NCBI RefSeq assembly: GCF_905171765.1
Contig: NC_053398.1
Coordinates: 46,654,323 to 46,718,322, forward strand
Source of the DNA: Bufo bufo
Lineage: Eukaryota; Chordata; Amphibia; Anura; Bufonidae
DNA length: 64,000 nucleotides
Direction of reading: 5' to 3'
A program made the position numbers and the translations under genes. Each line of letters starts with the position of its first letter. Positions within the stretch are counted from its first letter, which is position 1. The notes under the pieces were generated by a model. That model did no database searches. It was not told the DNA's origin and saw only the letters and a program-made list of their open reading frames with translations. Positions 58,959 to 64,000 of this stretch are shown here, piece after piece.

Positions 58959-60344
58959 GTAACACCAATTCCACACAGGTGCCACGGGTTGCATGCTTGA
59001 CAGCCGTCAAAAGGTTCACCCAGTGGGCAATAAAAGTTATGTACCTTCCCTGCCCGTGTTTGCTAGCCACGTGCCTGTGGTCAGATGTACCTTGACACCT
59101 ACACTGTGTGTCATAGATACATTCACTTGCTGCTGAACATGGCCATATAGCTCTGGGATGCCCTTCTGGGAGAAATATTTCCTTCCGGGGACCTTTCATT
59201 GCGGTGTGCCAATAGCAACAAATTTTCTAAAGGCCTCTGAGTCCACCAGTTTATATGGCAGTAGTTGGCAGGCTAGCAGTTCCGACAAGCCATAAGTCAG
59301 CCGTTAGGCAAGAGGGTTATCCGGCGTCATCAACTTTTTACGTTCGAACATTTGGGCCATGGAAGCCTGCCTTTTGCCAGATGAACGTGATGATGGCATG
59401 GTGGAAGGTGGAGTGGAGAACAAATGGGTGGAGAAAGGAGAAGGAGAAGAGGCAGGACGTGGAGCCCCGGGAGTGTGGCTTTGTGGGTTCTGACGGTGTT
59501 GCTACCACTGGGTTCGGTGATGGGAGGCCAGTTGCCTTCTTAAGGAGGTCATCTCTAGGTGAGTGTTGGGCTTACAGCGACGCATGCGTTGACAGCACAG
59601 GCTGCAGATGGCAACACTATTGTCAGCAGCTGACACGTTAAAAAAAGCCCAAACTGCGGAGCCATGTGCCGGCGTTCTGGGAGCGCCAAAGGTGACCGTG
59701 CATGGTAGATGGCTCGCTCCAGATACATTTGCAGTCTGCTTTTTGCCTCCTGTGCTCTGCTAGTTCTGCCTGCTTCTACTCCTTCTACCCCCTATCTGCT
59801 GCTCTGTCTCTCCCTCTGAACTCCCCTCCTCTTCCTCTCTTGTGGGCACCCACGTGACATCCATCGACACATCATCATCGTCACCTTCACCACCACTGAC
59901 ATTAAAGATCTCGGAGTAGGCAGCAACAGCGGGGACCTCCGTCCTTGGGCTAATCTAGGTACTGTCGTCAGACCGAAGGGTGGGGGCCGTTACTACCTCC
60001 TCTTCCTGATCCGATGCCAAGAATGGCTGCGCATCAGTAAGGCCTGGGAATGGATGGGAAAATAATTTCTCTGACTCGAGTGGAGGGGCTATGGTGGTGG
60101 TGGTGTCTTTGGGGGTGCACACAGCAGAGAGTGAGGAGGGTGCAGATACAGAGGATGAGGAGGGTGCGGAAGCGGAAGGCTGAGTGAGCCACTCAACCAA
60201 CTTTGGTGCGTCCTTTCCAACTTCTCCAACTTCCCACTGATGCACCTGCCCGACCCCTACCACCCCTGCGGAATGAACTGCCTCTTCCTCTGCCTGTCAT
60301 TTTTAAAATGACCCTGTGACAAAGTCCCTATAGAAGAGCAGTAT

Positions 60345-60780
60345 TTGTGGAAACAGGTATATTGCAGGCCTCAATCAATATTTGGTGGAAGCCGGTATAT
60401 CAATCCCCTCTATCAGTATTTGGTGGAAACAGGTATATAGAACCCCTTAATGAGTATTTTCTGGAAGCTGGTATATCAAACCCCTTAATCAATATTTGGT
60501 GGAAGCCGGTGTATCGCAGACCTCAATCAATATTTGGTGGAAGCCGGTATATCAATCCCCTCTATCAGTATTTTGTGGAAACAGATATATAGAACCCCTT
60601 AATGAGTATTTGCTGAAAGCTGGTATATAAAACCCCTTAATCAATATTTGGTAGAAGCCAGTGTATCACAGTCCTCAATCAATATTTTGTGGAAGCCGGT
60701 GTATCACACCCCTCAATCAGTATTTTGTGAAAGCAGGTATAGCAAACCTTTTAATAATTTTTTTTGGGGCAACAGGTATA
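60345..60780. repeat. Minisatellite, ~38 bp period
   Basis: CAATATTTGGTGGAAGCCGG, TATATCAATCCCCTCTATCAG and AACAGGTATATAGAACCCC-type blocks alternate about eleven times, drifting in sequence. Confidence 0.85.
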
Positions 60781-61029
60781 TCACACCAGTTGCAATTAGT
60801 TATTCCCATAGCGTTTGTCCCTTAATCTAGCTACGGTATCTCAGCAGAACCGCACACAACAATATACTTTCTATGTTAGAAGGTATATTATAGGTATATC
60901 ACACCCCTCAATCAGTTTTTTTTTTTGGGGGGGGGGGCAACAGGTATATCACACCAGTTGCAATTAGTTATTCCAATAGCGTTTGTCCCTCTATCTAGCT
61001 ACAGTATCGCAGCGGAACCGCACACAACT
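60770..61029. repeat. Direct duplication of ~100 bp with G-run
   Basis: CAACAGGTATATCACACCAG through CAGCAGAACCGCACACAAC (60770-60860) recurs at 60940-61028 with few changes. A T/G-run precedes the second copy. Confidence 0.85.
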
Positions 61030-61735
61030 TGTAACGAGGCGCCAAAGGCGCACTCGGTCTCCCATCAGCCGCAGACCTGCTGCTTATCTTCGGGAGCTAG
61101 GATCTGTGTTTGGCCTCGTTCCCAGGGCGGCTTTGCTAGCTGGGAGGCTCCCTGCTCCTAGGTCTGCCTTGAGCGCCGAGCTGATCACTCGGTGCTCGAC
61201 TTGTCTGTCTGTCGGTCATGTGACGCTGGCCACGTCACATGACCCTCACTCCCCACTATAAATACAGGCGGCCTGCTGGCTACAGGTTGCCTGTGATTTT
61301 CGTCCTATAGGCTGTGTACTTTATTGTTATTAAGCTACCTCTGGAATTGAACCTCGATCTGCCTCTTGACACCTCTTCTGCCTGCTCCCTGTACCTTGAC
61401 GCTACCTCTCGGATTTTGACCTCGGCCTGTTTACGGATTTGTCTTTGCCTCTTCCCTTGTTCTGACGTGACCTCCTGGACTGACCTCGGCTAGTTGACCC
61501 GCCTCGCCTTCCGTTTTTGTTCTACCTCTTGCCTGCTTATTGTAACTTCTCAGTGGCTGTCCTCTTCCCTGCTGTCTCTTTCTCTCTGCTTGCACTTAGT
61601 AGGTTAGGGACTGTCGCCCAGTTGCGCTCCGTCACCTAGGGCGAGTGGTGCAAGTAGGCAGGGACAGGGGACCGGGTGACAGCTCAGGGGGTGCACCTCC
61701 CCTCTATCTTGATACCCATTACTCTACCCATGACA
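61030..61735 (+). mobile_element. Solo LTR, 706 bp, CAACT duplication
   Basis: Starts TGTAACGAGGCGCC and ends CTACCCATGACA. Flanked by CAACT at 61025-61029 and 61736-61740. A TATAAATA box at about 61257 fits an internal promoter. No coding sequence. Confidence 0.9.
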
Positions 61736-62249
61736 CAACTGCTGCACAATACAAATGCACTGTAATTGGGGAATATTAATTACCAATATTTATGCAAATA
61801 TCAATAATTAATATTCATACGTAGGAGGAACCGTTTACCGATGACTCCGCCTATTTATACACTTAGTAAGGAATAATACTTTCACCTAGCCTTACGCTAA
61901 TCACTAAACTAGCTGCAAGCACCTAACTGAGCTAGCTACCGCTAATAACCACACGTTACACAGTAGGTATGATACAAATAATACAAGATATTTATTATCA
62001 CCTACAGTACACAATACACACAATACAGCACCATAAATACAGTACTAAATACACTATTCAATCCCAAGTTCCACCCACAAACTAACTATACTATACACTT
62101 ACATACATTCATTAGCAGCCCACCCAACCTGGCTCTAAAACTATCCCTATGAATGAAGGGTAAACGGTGGAGCTGCAAGGGTAAATGCAGGCCACAGACA
62201 CAGGGTTACAGGGGTACAGAAGGGGTTAACACAGAATAGGGAGCAGGGA

Positions 62250-62620
62250 TGCTCCTACGGGGTTAGGGTAGGGGATTGGTGGTAATAGGGCAAGTAAGGG
62301 TTCGTTGGTGGGATAGGGGTATGGTTGGTGGGATAGGGCAAGTAGGGGTCAGAGGGATGTGATGAGATAGCAGGGGAATGTGTAAGGGTTGGTATTGGGA
62401 GGGTTAAATCGTTGGTGGTATAGGGCTGGTTAATGCAAGGGCGTTGGTGGTATAGGGAATATGGGCACAAGTATAGGACAGGTAGGGATTGATCAAAAGG
62501 GGTCCGTTGGTGGGATAGGGTCGGTAAGGGTTCGTTGGTGGTATAGGGAGGGTTAAGGCAAGGGAATATGGGCAGTTATATCAAGTAGGGGTTAATCATT
62601 GGTGGGATAGGGGGTGATAC
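62250..62620. repeat. GTTGGTGGGATAGGG-type minisatellite
   Basis: Irregular repeats of GGTGGTATAGGG, GGCAAGTAGGGGT and GTTCGTTGGTGGGATAGGG. The unit is variable. Confidence 0.8.
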
Positions 62621-63340
62621 CCTGCCCTCCAGGGGTTGCTCATTGTCCGGGGGGGGGGGTTTCTCTTCAGGGGGCGGCTCGGCTCTTCTCCCCGGCGGCC
62701 ACATTGTGTGCGCAGGCGCACGCCACCATCAGATGACGTCACTGCGCCAGCCCGCGCGTCCCTGCACGAGCGCGTCAGGGCCGCGTCACTTCCTGACAGG
62801 CGGGAGAAGCCTTTAATCTCCCTCCTGTAACACTTTGCATTCCGGGCAGTGCGATAGTAATCGCGCTGCTGGAATGCACATTATAGAAGGAGGGGAGGTT
62901 TCTCCCTTCCTTCTATCATGCCTAATTATCCCCAGCAGTGCTGGAGATAATTACTACAAAGGACTCCGATTCTATTGAATCAGAGTTCTTTGAAGCATGC
63001 AGGATGACCGGACTCTTGTCCGGTCATTCTGATGCAATTAACCAGATGACATCAGTGTGAATGCTTGGGGCACATTCACACTGATACCTCTGGTTTCAGG
63101 TGAATCAGGGGACATCAAATGGGGCCTATAGACTATAAGGGGACTCTAATTTATAAGGGGGAACATGTATAAGGGGTGGATGTATAAGGGGGCACATGTA
63201 TAAGGGGGCACATGTATTCCCCACAGGGGCCACAATGAGCCCCTGTGGAATCTTAAGGACAGATTTGCGCAGATGTTGGGCACATCTGCGCACATCATTC
63301 TATAATGTGCCTATCTATGTATGCGTATATATTATACATG

Positions 63341-63370
63341 CATGTATATATATATATATATATATATATG
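63341..63370. repeat. (TA)n microsatellite
   Basis: Run of TA after ATACATGCATG. Confidence 0.9.
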
Positions 63371-63849
63371 CATATGTCTCAACCCTTCCTCAACATGCAC
63401 TATAATATACTTTCTATGTTAGAAAGTATATTATAAGTATATTACACCCCCCAGTATGTCACACCTATTGATAGCACACATATACCAGTCCTTAAAAGGA
63501 CTTTTGTGGCCCTATTAGCTAGCATTTGGTGTCCCTAATAGTCTGTCCCTGTTCCACACAGCAACCTCTTCCTACACTTGCAAAAAACTGAATGTAAAAT
63601 GGCTGCCAGATGGGGTTTATTTATAGGGTAGGGGGTGTGTCCATGTGCTGAAACGTCTCAATTGGCTGACCTGTCCCACCTGATGGATGTGTCATGGGTC
63701 AAAGTTCGGCCCAATGCAAAAGACTATGGCACCGGCGGACATCGCCATATGTTCGCATGTTCGGCGAACTAGCAAAGTTCGCTGTGCAAAGGCCACCGGG
63801 CGAACTGCAAGGCCATCTCTAGTCAACCTGTGTTGCTGCTCTCCCGAAG

Positions 63850-64000
63850 GGATGGTAAGGCGTGGTGCACCCCAATGGGAAATAAGTCCAGAGAGTCAGG
63901 ATCTGCAGTAAACCAGTGTGCTTCTTTACTGAAGTAATTCAGGTCCAAAACAATACAGGCGAGGCGTAGGGCTGGCTTCTCCAGTCTACCTCGCTGGCAA
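63850..64000 (-). mobile_element. Partial LTR-like repeat at window end
   Basis: CACCCCAATGGGAAATAAGT, CAGTAAACCAGTGTGCTTC and AATTCAGGTCCAAAACAATA match 49670-49760. It runs off the window. Confidence 0.65.

Larger units (their letters stand above)
53213..60270 (-). pseudogene. hAT transposase, fragmented
   Basis: Minus strand, in pieces. N-terminal low-complexity part: 59250-60270. A core resembling the first hAT catalytic region: 58960-59200 (RYITFIAHWVNLLTAVKHAT). Middle part at 57670-57985: TLYMLDRLLQQQCAGNDYLC, then FDEITKLVSRI. C-terminal part at 53200-53880: YWVATYLDPWYKHKMADML. It ends with the dimerisation domain, PELAQFAMELLAGPSSSVLS then KRTFSAAGG and RTRLAHDSVDYLTFLKMNQA, and the stop at 53213. 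Stops occur in the middle part. The frame is further broken by an unassigned insert (53941-57535) and a solo LTR (58098-58958). Confidence 0.8.
61764..63393. mobile_element. Unassigned insert in hAT
   Basis: hAT-type sequence stops after AAATGCACT (about 61762) and resumes at ATGCACTATAATATACTTTC (63395). This suggests an ATGCACT target duplication around 1.6 kb. It contains a minisatellite (62250-62620), a G-run (62648), GC-rich hairpins (62690-62830) and a (TA)n run (63341-63370). No protein motif is seen. Confidence 0.4.
51960..63822 (-). mobile_element. hAT transposon, invaded by several elements
   Basis: The transposase fragments (53213-60270, minus), the tandem repeats at each side and the right end GCAAGGCCATCTCTAG fit one large hAT element. 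After removing the insertions (about 53941-57535, 58098-58958, 61030-61735 and 61764-63393), roughly 5 kb remain. The left end is not defined. A (GTTCG)-rich stretch at 63700-63800 resembles other frog hAT ends, from memory of the group. Confidence 0.6.

Noticed and set aside
1..64000. CRISPR arrays, operons or bacterial systems
   Set aside because: The tandem repeats lack unique spacers of constant size, and the window is vertebrate with introns and LINEs.

Overview
The window looks like a piece of a repeat-rich anuran amphibian (frog or toad) genome. The reasons are many TTAA-flanked foldback (MITE) families, piggyBac, Tc1 and hAT elements, CR1 and L1/Tx1-group LINEs, several solo LTRs, and one intron-containing vertebrate gene. 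The vertebrate origin is clear. The anuran assignment is an inference from the repeat content.

The main result is a host gene with exons too short for ORF scanning. A secretin-family prepropeptide gene (likely SCT) lies on the + strand between 22601 and 32779 in four coding exons: 22601-22668, 26001-26108, 31934-32032 and 32686-32779. The exons join in frame through three phase-2 introns with GT/AG ends and give a 122-residue precursor. It has a signal peptide, a KR-preceded [14 protein letters not shown]... hormone, a KR cut site behind it, and a C-terminal peptide ending in TAA. The usual amidation Gly before the C-terminal KR is Ser here. Its introns are full of transposons.

Layout. 1-2100: LTR retrotransposon end with a gag-like broken ORF (- strand). 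2431-3110: an inverted repeat and a possible membrane-protein fragment. 3690-13040: Tc1 remnant, nested foldback elements, a 1.7 kb TTAA element and a solo LTR. 13047-20622: a full-length, broken piggyBac transposon carrying an array of about 770 bp palindromic units. 20619-22480: nested TTAA MITEs. 22601-32779: the secretin gene, with two Tc1 copies and several foldback elements in its introns. About 35000-45575: a CR1-type LINE split by a 6.5 kb L1/Tx1-group LINE (17 bp target duplication) and by a 490 bp palindromic MITE. 46000-51410: MITE and LTR copies, one inside a 75 bp tandem duplication. About 51960-63822: a broken hAT element invaded by two solo LTRs, a MITE with a 24 bp minisatellite and other inserts.

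Apart from secretin I see no confident host gene. I found no tRNA, rRNA, CRISPR or bacterial-type feature. All transposon proteins carry stops or frameshifts and are listed as pseudogenes. Element ends are exact where a target duplication or terminal repeat is visible and approximate elsewhere.
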